Source: Flavimaribacter sp039888615 (lineage in GTDB: Bacteria > Pseudomonadota > Alphaproteobacteria > Rhizobiales > Rhizobiaceae). From it: a stretch of DNA of 64,000 bases. The stretch is taken from the NCBI GenBank assembly GCA_039888615.1, contig JBDQQS010000015.1, one strand, 5' to 3'. Positions within the stretch are counted from its first letter, which is position 1; each line of letters begins with the position of its first letter. The notes under the pieces were generated by a model. The model made no database searches, was not told the origin of the DNA, and worked only from the letters and a program-made list of their open reading frames with translations. Made by a program: the position numbers and the translations under genes. This document shows, piece after piece, positions 8,764-17,436 of the stretch.

Positions 8764-10380
8764 CTACCGCGTGACGATCTCCGGACCCATCAGCGCGTAG
8801 GGCAGCGTGGTCGAAAGCGCCGGCAGATAGGTCACGAGGATCAGGAAGACGAACAGCACGGCGACGAACGGAAGCGCCGCCTTGACCACCTGCATCAAGC
8901 TCATCCCCGTTATACCTGAGGTGACGAAGAGGTTGAGACCGATCGGCGGCGTGATCATGCCGATTTCCATGTTCACCACCATGATGATGCCCAGATGCAC
9001 CGGATCCACGCCGAGTTCCATGGCGATCGGGAACACCACGGGCGCCACGATCAGCAGCAGGCCTGACGGCTCCATGAACTGCCCCCCGATCAGAAGCAGC
9101 ACGTTGACGGCGATCAGGAAGGTGAACCAGTTGAAGCCGATCCCGATCATCGTTTCCGCAATCGACTGCGGAATACGCTCTCCGGTCAGCACATGGGCGA
9201 ACAGCAGCGCGTTGACGATGATGAACATCAGCATGATGGTCGTGCGCGAGGCGTCGACCATGACCTTGCGGGTTTCCTCGTTGAAGAAAGCGCGCAGGAA
9301 ATTGCGTCCCATCAGGCCAAGATTGCGTCCCCAGACCGGAAATCCCGCTGTGAGATAGGACGGTATGGCGGCGACGCCGCCGGTTCCCCGCCACAGCGCA
9401 TAGGCGATGGTGATGGCGACGGAAAGGACCACCCCGACCCAGAAGCGGTGGGAGAGCGTCACGGTTTCGGAATCGGCGGTCGCAAAGAAGGACAGGATCA
9501 TCCAGACGAAGAAGAAGGCGAGACCATAGACCGTCGCCGAGAAGCCGACGCGCCGCCTGTCGGAATCGGTTTCTGAGACCCAGGGGATGTCCTTCATCGG
9601 ACCCATGTCGCGATAGATGAAGATCGCCACGAAGAAGGCGTAGACAGCCGCAACCGCGGCCGCTTCCGTCGGCGTAAAGACGCCGCCATAGATGCCGCCG
9701 AGAATGATGATGATCAGGAACATGCCCCAGCCGGCCTGTTTTCCGCCCTCGATCAGTTCGTGTACGCCCTTCCATGGTTCGGCGGGCAGGTTCTTGTAGC
9801 GGGCCATGACATAGATCGCGATCATCAGCATCAAGCCAGCGACGATGCCCGGAATGACGCCGGCCAGAAACATCCGGCCGACAGAGACATCGGTCGCGGC
9901 AGAATAGACGACCATCACGATCGACGGCGGAATGAGAATGCCGAGTGTCCCTGCATTGGCGATCACGCCGGAGGCGAATTCCTTTGAGTAGCCCACTTGG
10001 CGCATGCCGGCGATGGCGATCGTGCCGATCGCGACGACGGTGGCCGGCGAAGACCCCGAAAGCGCTGCAAACAGCATGCAGGCCAGCACGCTCGCCATGG
10101 CGAGCCCGCCGCGAAAACTGCCGACGGCTGCGATCGCGAAGCGGATAATCCGGTTGGCGACGCCTCCGGTCGACATGAAGGCCGAGGCGAGAACAAAGTA
10201 GGGAATGGCGAGCAGCGTGTAGTTCTGCGACGCGGTGAAGAGCTGCAGCGCCACGGACGACATGGAGTCGGCCGAGAAGAAGGCGATGATGAGTATGGAA
10301 GACAGCCCCAGAGCAACGGCGACGGGAACGCCGAGAAACAGCAGGACGAGAACGAGGACAAAGAGAATGGCGGCGGTCAT
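8764..10380 (-). CDS. dctM: TRAP transporter large permease, extended DctM (operon 2)
   Basis: DctM signatures are GSSPATVVAIGTIAIAGMR, GTLGILIPPSIVMVVYS, FTPTEAAAVAAVYAF and MITPPIGLNLFVTSG. The protein is 538 residues, about 110 longer than the other two DctM proteins in this window (434 and 425). The extra material lies between about residues 215 and 335. It contains two additional hydrophobic stretches and a long soluble linker rich in charged residues. It is the channel subunit and the last gene of the dctPQM operon driven from a sigma-54-type promoter. The genomic pairing with DctB/DctD suggests C4-dicarboxylate-like substrates. Confidence 0.92.
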   Translation of the reverse strand: MTAAILFVLVLVLLFLGVPVAVALGLSSILIIAFFSADSMSSVALQLFTASQNYTLLAIPYFVLASAFMSTGGVANRIIRFAIAAVGSFRGGLAMASVLACMLFAALSGSSPATVVAIGTIAIAGMRQVGYSKEFASGVIANAGTLGILIPPSIVMVVYSAATDVSVGRMFLAGVIPGIVAGLMLMIAIYVMARYKNLPAEPWKGVHELIEGGKQAGWGMFLIIIILGGIYGGVFTPTEAAAVAAVYAFFVAIFIYRDMGPMKDIPWVSETDSDRRRVGFSATVYGLAFFFVWMILSFFATADSETVTLSHRFWVGVVLSVAITIAYALWRGTGGVAAIPSYLTAGFPVWGRNLGLMGRNFLRAFFNEETRKVMVDASRTTIMLMFIIVNALLFAHVLTGERIPQSIAETMIGIGFNWFTFLIAVNVLLLIGGQFMEPSGLLLIVAPVVFPIAMELGVDPVHLGIIMVVNMEIGMITPPIGLNLFVTSGITGMSLMQVVKAALPFVAVLFVFLILVTYLPALSTTLPYALMGPEIVTR

Positions 10381-10386
10381 CTCGAA

Positions 10387-11067
10387 TCAGTCCTTCAGCA
10401 CGTTGCGATTTTCGGCGACGAGGTCTTCCGCCTCGTGGCCGGCGATGATCAGGTCGCGTTCGCCCGTCCAAATCTGGATGAAAGCCTGCAGGCCGCGAAA
10501 GGCCAGAAGCGCAAGGCCCACCGGCAGGATGAGATAGGCGATCCAGCGCTGGATCCGGTCCTGCAGGCCGAAGGTTTCCTGCATCCACTCCGGATAGCGC
10601 AGATCATCGAGACCGATGCCGATCTGGAACATGCGGTTCCAATAGAAGATTGCTCCGCCCTTGGTGTCGGCGCCGAACAGGTTCAGCCAGGATGCCCACA
10701 GCAGCGTGATCGCATAGGCGAACACGCAGAAAGCGCCAAAGAGGGCGGCAAGGCGGAAAAGCCGCGCGGGAAACAGCCGGATCACCGCGTCTACGCCAAG
10801 GTGCAGGCCGGCGCGCGCGCCATAACTCATTCCGAAGAGGATCATCCACGCAAACAGGATGCGGGTGAATTCAAGCGCCCCGCCCCACCCGGAATTGAAG
10901 CCGTAGCGCGCAATGACCTGGGAGAAGGAGACAATGGTGATGAGCGCCAGCAGCACCGCCAGCACATTTTCCTCGAAACGCGCGATCGCTTCAGGATTCG
11001 CCCGTTCGACAAGAAAAAATATCACGACGACGAGCGCCATGATCCCGTAAATCAGGAATTCCCCCAT
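10387..11067 (-). CDS. dctQ: TRAP transporter small permease DctQ (operon 2)
   Basis: The 226-residue inner-membrane protein has four hydrophobic segments and the DctQ signature GALEFTRILFAWMILFGMSYG followed by a basic-aromatic loop. It is longer than the operon-1 homologue because of an inserted loop between helices 3 and 4 (around WMQETFGLQDRIQRWIA). It lies 6 bases upstream of dctM and 69 bases after dctP, separated from dctP by a strong hairpin. It pairs with DctM in the importer. Confidence 0.9.
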   Translation of the reverse strand: MGEFLIYGIMALVVVIFFLVERANPEAIARFEENVLAVLLALITIVSFSQVIARYGFNSGWGGALEFTRILFAWMILFGMSYGARAGLHLGVDAVIRLFPARLFRLAALFGAFCVFAYAITLLWASWLNLFGADTKGGAIFYWNRMFQIGIGLDDLRYPEWMQETFGLQDRIQRWIAYLILPVGLALLAFRGLQAFIQIWTGERDLIIAGHEAEDLVAENRNVLKD

Positions 11068-11092
11068 TTCGCCCTCCCCGTGACGAAGTCGT

Positions 11093-11118
11093 GGATGCCC
11101 GCAATAACGCGGGCATCC
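11093..11118 (-). other. Perfect stem-loop between dctP and dctQ
   Basis: GGATGCCCGC (11093-11102) and GCGGGCATCC (11109-11118) form a 10-bp perfect stem with loop AATAAC. No T tract follows on the minus strand. It starts 19 bases after the dctP stop, as in the other binding-protein operons here, and probably sets the binding-protein to permease ratio. Confidence 0.78.
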
Positions 11119-11136
11119 GGTTTATCCGGTGAACAA

Positions 11137-12138
11137 TCAGCTGCTTGAGTTGGAATCCACCGCAGCCTGGATGACATCTTCACCAATGTCGTCCTTGAAC
11201 TGGTCCCAGACGGGTCTCATCGTTTCGACCCAGATCTTGCGCTGCTCGGGCGTAAGCTCGCGAATTTCACCGCCTGCGGCGATGATGCCCTGCTTGGCTT
11301 CTTCGTTGATCGCCGTAGCCTGTGCATTGGCCTTCTGCACTTCTTCGGCGAAGATCGTCACGAACTGCTCGCGAACATCCTGGGGCAGGCTGTCCAGCCA
11401 GTCGGTCGAGGTAATCGCCAGATAGGTGAGAAGCTGGTGGTTGGTCTCGGTGACGCCATCCTGCACTTCAAAGAACTTCTGCTTGTAGATGTTGGACCAG
11501 GTGTTTTCCTGACCATCCACAACGCCGGTCTGCAATGCGCCGTAAACTTCCTTGAAGGCAAGTTTCTGGGCGGAGGCGTCCATCGCCTCGATCATGGCGA
11601 CCGCGACGTCCGATGTCTGAACGCGGAACTTCAGGCCATGCGCGTCTTCCGGCGTCAGAAGCGGCTTGTTCGCCGAAAAATGCTTCAGGCCGTTATAGAT
11701 ATACCCAAGACCGGTATAGCCCTTGTCCTCGACAGCGCCGAGCATCTCCTGTCCGACCGGGCCTTCCGTGAAGTTGTTGACTGCATCCATGGAGGAGAAC
11801 AGGAACGGCAGGTCAAAGAGGCGATACTTCTTCGTATAGGCCTCGAACTTGGAAAGCGATGGCGCGGCGACCTGAACGTCGCCAAGCAGCAGGGCTTCCA
11901 TCACCTTGTCGTCGTCGAAGAGGGTGGAGTTCGCATAGACCTCCATGCAGGCCTTGCCATTCATCTCTTCGTTGATGCGCGCCGCAATGGCGGTGGCGGC
12001 GTCGCCCTTGGGATGGCCGCTGTCAGCAGTCACGTGACTGAACTTGATGACGATTTCGCCATCGTCACAGGCAGCCATCGCCTGACCTGCCGACGCGAAG
12101 AGTGCGATTGCCGAAACGGCGCCTAGTAGTTTCTTCAT
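11137..12138 (-). CDS. dctP: TRAP transporter C4-dicarboxylate-type binding protein DctP
   Basis: The 333-residue product has a signal peptide (MKKLLGAVSAIALFASAGQA, cleavage around residue 22). Typical DctP segments follow: KFSHVTADSGHPKG, YRLFDLPFLF, GLKFRVQTSDV with the carboxylate-binding arginine, and VYGALQTGVVDGQENTWSN. The frame extends 30 codons upstream, but the ATG at 12138 starts the signal peptide. The gene lies directly downstream of dctB-dctD and behind a sigma-54-type promoter, the arrangement known for C4-dicarboxylate transport. The neighbouring KDPG aldolase leaves a sugar-acid ligand possible. Confidence 0.92.
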   Translation of the reverse strand: MKKLLGAVSAIALFASAGQAMAACDDGEIVIKFSHVTADSGHPKGDAATAIAARINEEMNGKACMEVYANSTLFDDDKVMEALLLGDVQVAAPSLSKFEAYTKKYRLFDLPFLFSSMDAVNNFTEGPVGQEMLGAVEDKGYTGLGYIYNGLKHFSANKPLLTPEDAHGLKFRVQTSDVAVAMIEAMDASAQKLAFKEVYGALQTGVVDGQENTWSNIYKQKFFEVQDGVTETNHQLLTYLAITSTDWLDSLPQDVREQFVTIFAEEVQKANAQATAINEEAKQGIIAAGGEIRELTPEQRKIWVETMRPVWDQFKDDIGEDVIQAAVDSNSSS

Positions 12139-12320
12139 AGTCTCCTCCAGAGAGCCTTGGCTCTTGCTGTTAGCGAACGGCTTTGCCCGTTCGACCTCAT
12201 TTGCTCTTCCGGCCCGGGGCCGGCTCAATACGTCATGCTGTTTCAGGGATGCGCTTCGATCTGCAGTGTCGATACGAAACTGCCCCTCCCCAAAGACAAC
12301 GTGCCGTCATTACATCCTTA

Positions 12321-12335
12321 GCAAGCATCATGCCA
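12321..12335 (-). promoter_or_regulatory. Sigma-54 promoter of dctPQM
   Basis: Read on the minus strand the site is TGGCATGATGCTTGC, one mismatch from TGGCAC-N5-TTGC, with the obligatory GG-N10-GC spacing (GG at 12333-12334, GC at 12321-12322). Transcription would start near 12309, giving a leader of about 170 bases before dctP. The sigma-54 activator DctD is encoded just upstream, which supports the call. No activator site could be defined with confidence in 12340-12477. Confidence 0.78.
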
Positions 12336-12477
12336 AACCTGGGAAGGTCCGGCAATTATCAAAATTTATGCATGAATCAGAAAGACATGGGAAGATTGCG
12401 CCGCATCAGACCGCGCAGGCGCTACTGCAACATTGGGTAGTCTGCGACACAACCTGAAGGGGGCAATGGGCAGGAAT

Positions 12478-13851
12478 CTACACATCGGCCTGTCCGTCTT
12501 TTCCGGCGTCCTCCACATCTGCGGTCACGCCGAGCCGCTTCATCTTGTCGTAGAGCCCTTTTCGGGAAATTCCGAGCGCCTCGTACACCGGTCGCAACGC
12601 GCCGTTGTGGCGCGCTATTTCAGCCTCGATCGCCGCCTTTTCGAAGGCGGCCACCCGCTCGGCCAGCGTCGCGTCGGGATTGCCGGCGACGTCTGACCGG
12701 TCGTCGAAACCCGACCACATGCCGAGCACGAAGCGGTCGGCGTAGTTGCGCAGTTCCCGCACATTGCCCGGCCAGTCATGCGACAGCAATTGCAGTTCCA
12801 GGGCGTGGTCGATCGGCGGTATCTCCCTGCGATATCGAGCGCGCGCGTCCCGCGCCAGATGGAAGAAAAGCAGCGGAATATCGTCCTTGCGGTCTCTGAG
12901 CGGCGGCAGGGTGAGGGTCACCACGTTCAGCCGATAATAGAGATCTGAGCGAAAAGCACTCTTGCGCCCTTCCGCCTCCAGATCGAATTTCGTCGCCGCC
13001 ACAAAGCGGACGTCAAGCGGAACGAGATCGTTCGAGCCCAGTCGTTCAATGCAGCGATGCTCGATCGCCCGCAGCAATTTGGCCTGCAGGTCGAGCGGCA
13101 TGGATTCGATTTCGTCAAGAAAGATCGTGCCGCCATTGGCGTGTTCGAGCTTGCCGATACGCTGTTTCTGCGCGCCGGTAAATGCGCCGGGTTCGTGACC
13201 GAACAGTTCCGACTCGAAAATGTCGGCCGGTAGCGCGGCGCAATTAATGGCGACGAAATTGCCGCCGGAACGCGGGCTGTAATCGTGCAGCGCACGAGCG
13301 ACGACCTCCTTTCCGGACCCTGTTTCGCCGACGATCAGCACATCGACGTCGGTGTCCGCGACCGCGCTGATCTGACCGCGTAGTTTGACGATCGGCGCAG
13401 AGCGGCCGGCGAGTCGCTGGATCAGGTCGTGACGCTGGTCCAGTTCATTGCGCAATGTCCGGTTTTCAAGGACGAGCCGGCGTTTCTCCAGCGCCCGCTC
13501 GACGACCGTGGACAATCTGGAGACGACAAAGGGTTTCTCGATAAAGTCATAGGCGCCGGCCCGCATCGCCTCGACCGCCATCTGCACATCGCCATGCCCG
13601 GTGATCAGGATCACCGGATAGGCGGAATCGACCGCAAGAACCTTTTTTAGCAGCGCCATGCCGTCGTCGCCCGGCATCCGGATGTCCGTGACGACCACCG
13701 CATAGTCGTCACGTCCGAGCCGCGCGACAACATCTTCCGAGCCCGCATGCGCCGTGACGGGCAGGCCCTCGAGTTCCAGCCCCTGGGCAAGCGCATGGCG
13801 CAAATCCTCGTCGTCGTCGACCAGATGCACTGTCGGGGAATCGTCGCTCAT
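12478..13851 (-). CDS. dctD: C4-dicarboxylate response regulator DctD, sigma-54 activator
   Basis: The 457-residue protein has the full NtrC-family architecture. It has a receiver domain (about 1-120; phospho-acceptor in VVVTDIRMPG, conserved lysine in FIEKPF). It has an AAA+ domain (about 145-370; Walker A GETGSGKE, sigma-54-contact loop GAFTGA, sensor region RSDLYYRLNVV). A Fis-type helix-turn-helix lies at the C-terminus (ALGISRKGLYDKMKRLG). The ATG at 13851 shares one base with the dctB stop (TAATG), so the two are translationally coupled; a longer open frame upstream runs through dctB and is spurious. It should activate dctPQM from the sigma-54 site at 12321-12335. Confidence 0.93.
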   Translation of the reverse strand: MSDDSPTVHLVDDDEDLRHALAQGLELEGLPVTAHAGSEDVVARLGRDDYAVVVTDIRMPGDDGMALLKKVLAVDSAYPVILITGHGDVQMAVEAMRAGAYDFIEKPFVVSRLSTVVERALEKRRLVLENRTLRNELDQRHDLIQRLAGRSAPIVKLRGQISAVADTDVDVLIVGETGSGKEVVARALHDYSPRSGGNFVAINCAALPADIFESELFGHEPGAFTGAQKQRIGKLEHANGGTIFLDEIESMPLDLQAKLLRAIEHRCIERLGSNDLVPLDVRFVAATKFDLEAEGRKSAFRSDLYYRLNVVTLTLPPLRDRKDDIPLLFFHLARDARARYRREIPPIDHALELQLLSHDWPGNVRELRNYADRFVLGMWSGFDDRSDVAGNPDATLAERVAAFEKAAIEAEIARHNGALRPVYEALGISRKGLYDKMKRLGVTADVEDAGKDGQADV

Positions 13852-15602
13852 TACTCCGCCGCCTTCCTGTGGCTGTCGGCGCACCGCAGCCATATCACGA
13901 ACCGCGCACCGCCAAGCGCGCTTCTTTCCAGAGCGATCCGTCCGCCGAAATCGCGCACGATTCCGCTGGCGATCGAAAGACCGATGCCGATGCCGCTGCC
14001 GACGCTCTTGGTCGTGAAGAAGGGCTCGAACACGCTGTCGGCGTTCTCGTCGGAAACGCCCGGTCCGTCGTCGTCCACGCACGCCGCCACATGGCCCTCG
14101 TCGTCGCACGACAAGCTGACGATGATCCTGCCATGTCCCCTGTCTCCAATCGCGTCGACCGCATTGTTGATCAGGTTGACGAACACCTGCGAAAGTCGGA
14201 TGCGTCCGCCGAGCACCTGAGGCAGGTCGTCCGGCGGGTTCCATTCGATCACGACGCCGGCCTTGTTGGCCCGCGGCTTCGTCAGCATCAGGGCTTCATC
14301 AACGATCGGGGCAAGCGCGACCGGCTTCACGCTCGTGCCGGGTTTGCGCGAAAAGGAAAGCAGGCTGCGCGAGAGCCCCGCCATGCGATCGACCAGGCCG
14401 GTAATGCGGCCGAGATTGTCGCGGACGCTGTCGATGCGATCCTTTTCGAGCAGTCTGACCGAATTGTCGGAATAGGTGCGGATCGCCGCAAGCGGCTGAT
14501 TGAACTCGTGGCTGAGCGCTGCGGACATCTGACCGAGCGCCGCCAGTTTTCCCGCCTGGACGAGTTCGGCCTGGGCCTTGCGCAAGCGCTCTTCGGCTTG
14601 CCGCCTTTCGTCGATTTCCTGCGACAGGGACAGGTTTGTTTCGCGCAAGGCGCGGGTGCGCTCCCGGACCAGCCGCTCGAGTTTCAGCGCCGTCGATCGA
14701 TCTCTGCGCATGCGCAGGATTTGCGCTTCGCGCCACTGGACGAGGGCGAACAGACCGGCGCCGATCAACAACACCACGAGGGCGGCGATCACACCGCCGA
14801 CAACGCTCGCCGAAAACAACGGCCGCCGGTCGGTCAGCACATGCAACTGCCAGTCCAAAAGTGGAAGGTCGCGTGAAAGGTCGTCCCCCGGAAGCACGCT
14901 GTCTCCATCCCGATACTGCAACGCCTCACCGTTCATCGTCGCAAGGGAGGAAAAGGGTTGCAGGCGCCATTCGGGTCGATTGCTGAGGAAGATGGTGCCC
15001 GTGCGATCGATCACATAAACAGGATCCGGCGACAGCGACCATGTCGCCTCCACTGCATCGAAATTGACGTAAACCGCCACATGGCCAAGCAGCCTGGAAC
15101 CTTGTCGAACGCCGAATGCGAAGGCGTAGACGCGACGGCCGTCGCCGGTAATCAGCGCCTGTCGACCAAGCCGGCCCTGCGCTGAAGCGCCAAGCAAGGC
15201 GCGCTGTTGTGCGTGTGATACGGGAAAGTCGTAATCGGCTGAAGCCAGAACGCTGCCGTCGGGCCGCAGGAAAGCCACGTCCTCGGCTCCTGACATGCCC
15301 GAAATCTCGATTGCCTTGCGCTTGGCTTCCGCAGCGTCTCCTGCGCCATCGAACAACGCGATGACGGATTTCTCCTGGGCCAACAGAGGCGGCAGCAGTC
15401 GGTACTTGTCGAGGATACCCGTCAGCGCCTCCGTCTGGACGGCGAGCGTTTCCGCCGCTCTGACCTGCAACTGCCTTTCCGCCTGCATGCGCAATAAAAG
15501 ACCGCTACCATAGGCGGCGGCGGCGCCGACGACGATTGTCAGGAGCAGGGCTGCCAGCTGCAGCTGGCGAAACGACCTGCGAATGGTGTATCCGCTGACC
15601 AT
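13851..15602 (-). CDS. dctB: Sensor histidine kinase DctB
   Basis: The 583-residue membrane kinase has an N-terminal transmembrane helix (about residues 12-35), a periplasmic double-PAS-like sensor domain (about 40-275) and a second helix (about 275-297). A coiled-coil linker follows, then the dimerisation helix with the phospho-accepting histidine in SAALSHEFNQPLAAIRTYSD. The ATPase domain has the N box (VFVNLINNAVDAI), DDGPGVSDEN and SVGSGIGIGLSIA. This is the DctB type of kinase that senses C4-dicarboxylates and phosphorylates DctD, encoded directly downstream. It is 42 bases downstream of the KDPG aldolase gene. Confidence 0.92.
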   Translation of the reverse strand: MVSGYTIRRSFRQLQLAALLLTIVVGAAAAYGSGLLLRMQAERQLQVRAAETLAVQTEALTGILDKYRLLPPLLAQEKSVIALFDGAGDAAEAKRKAIEISGMSGAEDVAFLRPDGSVLASADYDFPVSHAQQRALLGASAQGRLGRQALITGDGRRVYAFAFGVRQGSRLLGHVAVYVNFDAVEATWSLSPDPVYVIDRTGTIFLSNRPEWRLQPFSSLATMNGEALQYRDGDSVLPGDDLSRDLPLLDWQLHVLTDRRPLFSASVVGGVIAALVVLLIGAGLFALVQWREAQILRMRRDRSTALKLERLVRERTRALRETNLSLSQEIDERRQAEERLRKAQAELVQAGKLAALGQMSAALSHEFNQPLAAIRTYSDNSVRLLEKDRIDSVRDNLGRITGLVDRMAGLSRSLLSFSRKPGTSVKPVALAPIVDEALMLTKPRANKAGVVIEWNPPDDLPQVLGGRIRLSQVFVNLINNAVDAIGDRGHGRIIVSLSCDDEGHVAACVDDDGPGVSDENADSVFEPFFTTKSVGSGIGIGLSIASGIVRDFGGRIALERSALGGARFVIWLRCADSHRKAAE

Positions 15603-15643
15603 CCCGACAATTTATTCAGTTTTGTCGCGGAACGCCATCTGCG

Positions 15644-16285
15644 TCAGGACGCGGTCAGGGCGCAGGCTTCTTCAGCGAGGCGGGTGATCGCCTTCCAGTC
15701 GCCGGCCGTCACGAGTTCCTTCGGTGCGACCCAGGAGCCACCGACGCAGACGACATTGGGCAGTGAAAGATAGGTCTTGGCGTTGGCGGGCGTTATTCCG
15801 CCGGTCGGACAGAAACTGGTTCCGGCAAGCGGCGAGGACACGGATTTCAGGAAAGCGGCGCCGCCGGCTTGCTCGGCCGGAAAGAACTTCATGACGCTGT
15901 AGCCTTCCTCGCGCAGGCTCATCACCTCGCTGACGGTCGCAGCGCCAGGCAGCAGCGGGACGGGCGCCTTGCGGGACACGTCGAGCAGTTCCTGCGTCGT
16001 GCCGGGCGTGACGATGAATTTCGAGCCGGCCCGCATTGCCTTTTCGAACTGCGCGGCATTGAGAATGGTTCCGGAGCCAACCTCCGCGCCCTCCACCTCG
16101 TCGGCCACGGCGCGGATTGCATCGAGCGCCGCCTCCGTGCGCAGCGTGATCTCGATCGCCTTCAGACCGCCGGCGACGAGCGCGCGCGCCAGCGGAATGG
16201 CGGTCGCCACGCTGTCGACCGCAAGCACCGGTATGACCGGCTGCAAGGTCAGGATGGAAAGCAGTTTTTCGGTCTTCACGCCCAT
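15644..16285 (-). CDS. eda: KDPG/KHG aldolase (2-dehydro-3-deoxy-phosphogluconate aldolase)
   Basis: The 213-residue product is an Eda-type class I aldolase. Signatures are VIPVLAVDSVATAIPLARAL, AIEITLRTEAALDAI with the catalytic glutamate, FIVTPGTTQELL, and VMKFFPAEQAGG in which the Schiff-base lysine falls at residue 133. It cleaves 2-keto-3-deoxy-6-phosphogluconate to pyruvate and glyceraldehyde 3-phosphate (Entner-Doudoroff pathway). The ATG at 16285 sits behind GGGGGCGAC; the upstream extension to 16471 overlaps trhO and was rejected. No edd or glucokinase gene is nearby, and its place ahead of dctBD is unusual. Confidence 0.92.
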   Translation of the reverse strand: MGVKTEKLLSILTLQPVIPVLAVDSVATAIPLARALVAGGLKAIEITLRTEAALDAIRAVADEVEGAEVGSGTILNAAQFEKAMRAGSKFIVTPGTTQELLDVSRKAPVPLLPGAATVSEVMSLREEGYSVMKFFPAEQAGGAAFLKSVSSPLAGTSFCPTGGITPANAKTYLSLPNVVCVGGSWVAPKELVTAGDWKAITRLAEEACALTAS

Positions 16286-16449
16286 GTCGCCCCCGGCAAG
16301 CCATTGAAACACGTTACCGTCGATACCCCGCCATGCCGGCCATGTCCATACAAGCGCAAGAGTAGCGCCAGAACGACGAACAGGGCGAAAGCGCACAGAA
16401 ACCCACGCAACCGTTGCACATCCGGGTTTCCGGTTATAATGCAACGGCC

Positions 16450-17388
16450 ATGAACACACATGATACGACATCGCGCGCGACAGACGATTTTCTGGTCGCC
16501 GCCCTCTATCATTTCACGCCGCTGCCGGAGTTCGCGTCACTGCAGGCGCGCCTGCAGGAGGTCTGCGTGAACAATGGCGTGAAGGGCACGCTGCTGCTTG
16601 CGTCCGAGGGGATCAACGGAACGATCGCCGGACCGGACGACGGCGTCCGCACGGTCCTCGACCATCTGCGGTCGATCCCGGCCTTCAGAGGCCTGGAGCA
16701 CAAGGAAAGCCGCGCTTCGGACATGCCGTTCAACCGGATGAAGGTTCGACTCAAGAAAGAGATCGTGACGATGGGCGTCGAAGACATCGACCCGCTGAAA
16801 AGCGTCGGAGCCTATGTCGAGCCAAAAGACTGGAACGCGCTGATTTCCGACCCGGACACGATTCTTGTCGACACGCGCAACGACTACGAGGTAGCCATCG
16901 GGAAGTTCCGGGGCGCCGTCGACCCCGAGACGAAGTCGTTTCGCGAGTTTCCCGGCTGGGTGCGCGACCACGAAGAGATGCGCAAAAAGCCCAAGGTCGC
17001 GATGTACTGCACAGGCGGCATACGGTGCGAGAAGGCGACGGCGTTCCTCAAGGCCGAAGGATACACCGAGGTCTTCCATCTCAAAGGCGGCATCCTGAAA
17101 TACCTTGAAGAGGTCCCGGAAGAGGAAAGCCTCTGGGAAGGCGCCTGCTTCGTCTTCGACGAACGCGTCTCCGTCGAGCACGGCTTGAAAGAAGGGCCGC
17201 ACACATTATGCCACGCCTGCCGTCATCCTTTGACGCCGGAGGAAACGCAAAGTCCGTTCTACGTTAAAGGTGTGAGCTGCCCGCATTGTCATGAATCGCG
17301 CAGCGAGGAAGACCGGGCGCGGTTCCGCGAACGCCAGAAGCAGATCGAGCTTGCGAAAGAGCGCGGTCAGAAGCACATCGGCGAATAG
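16450..17388 (+). CDS. trhO: tRNA uridine 5-hydroxylase TrhO (rhodanese-domain protein)
   Basis: The 312-residue product matches the TrhO/YceA family. It has an N-terminal acylphosphatase-like domain (about residues 15-110; GTLLLASEGINGTIAGPDD), a rhodanese domain (about 140-240) with active-site cysteine C187 in MYCTGGIRCEKATAFL, and a C-terminal cysteine-containing tail (CHACRHPLTPEE, CPHCHESR). TrhO catalyses prephenate- and oxygen-dependent hydroxylation of U34 in certain tRNAs. The ATG at 16450 was preferred over one at 16414. It is divergent from eda and convergent with the iron-binding protein gene. Confidence 0.92.
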   Translation: MNTHDTTSRATDDFLVAALYHFTPLPEFASLQARLQEVCVNNGVKGTLLLASEGINGTIAGPDDGVRTVLDHLRSIPAFRGLEHKESRASDMPFNRMKVRLKKEIVTMGVEDIDPLKSVGAYVEPKDWNALISDPDTILVDTRNDYEVAIGKFRGAVDPETKSFREFPGWVRDHEEMRKKPKVAMYCTGGIRCEKATAFLKAEGYTEVFHLKGGILKYLEEVPEEESLWEGACFVFDERVSVEHGLKEGPHTLCHACRHPLTPEETQSPFYVKGVSCPHCHESRSEEDRARFRERQKQIELAKERGQKHIGE

Positions 17389-17389
17389 A

Positions 17390-17414
17390 AAAGGCGACCG
17401 CAATGGCCGCCTTT
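17390..17414. terminator. Hairpin between converging trhO and the Fe-binding protein gene
   Basis: AAAGGCG (17390-17396) pairs with CGCCTTT (17408-17414), with two further inner C-G pairs and a short loop. The A/T arms make it symmetrical, so it can end transcripts from both sides, though the T runs are short. Confidence 0.6.
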
Positions 17415-17436
17415 CAGAACTTGCTGATATTCGAAA

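Noticed and set aside
8732..10588. 618-codon minus-strand frame overlapping dctM and dctQ
   Set aside because: It is an out-of-frame shadow of two membrane protein genes, with Arg/His/Asp-rich composition.
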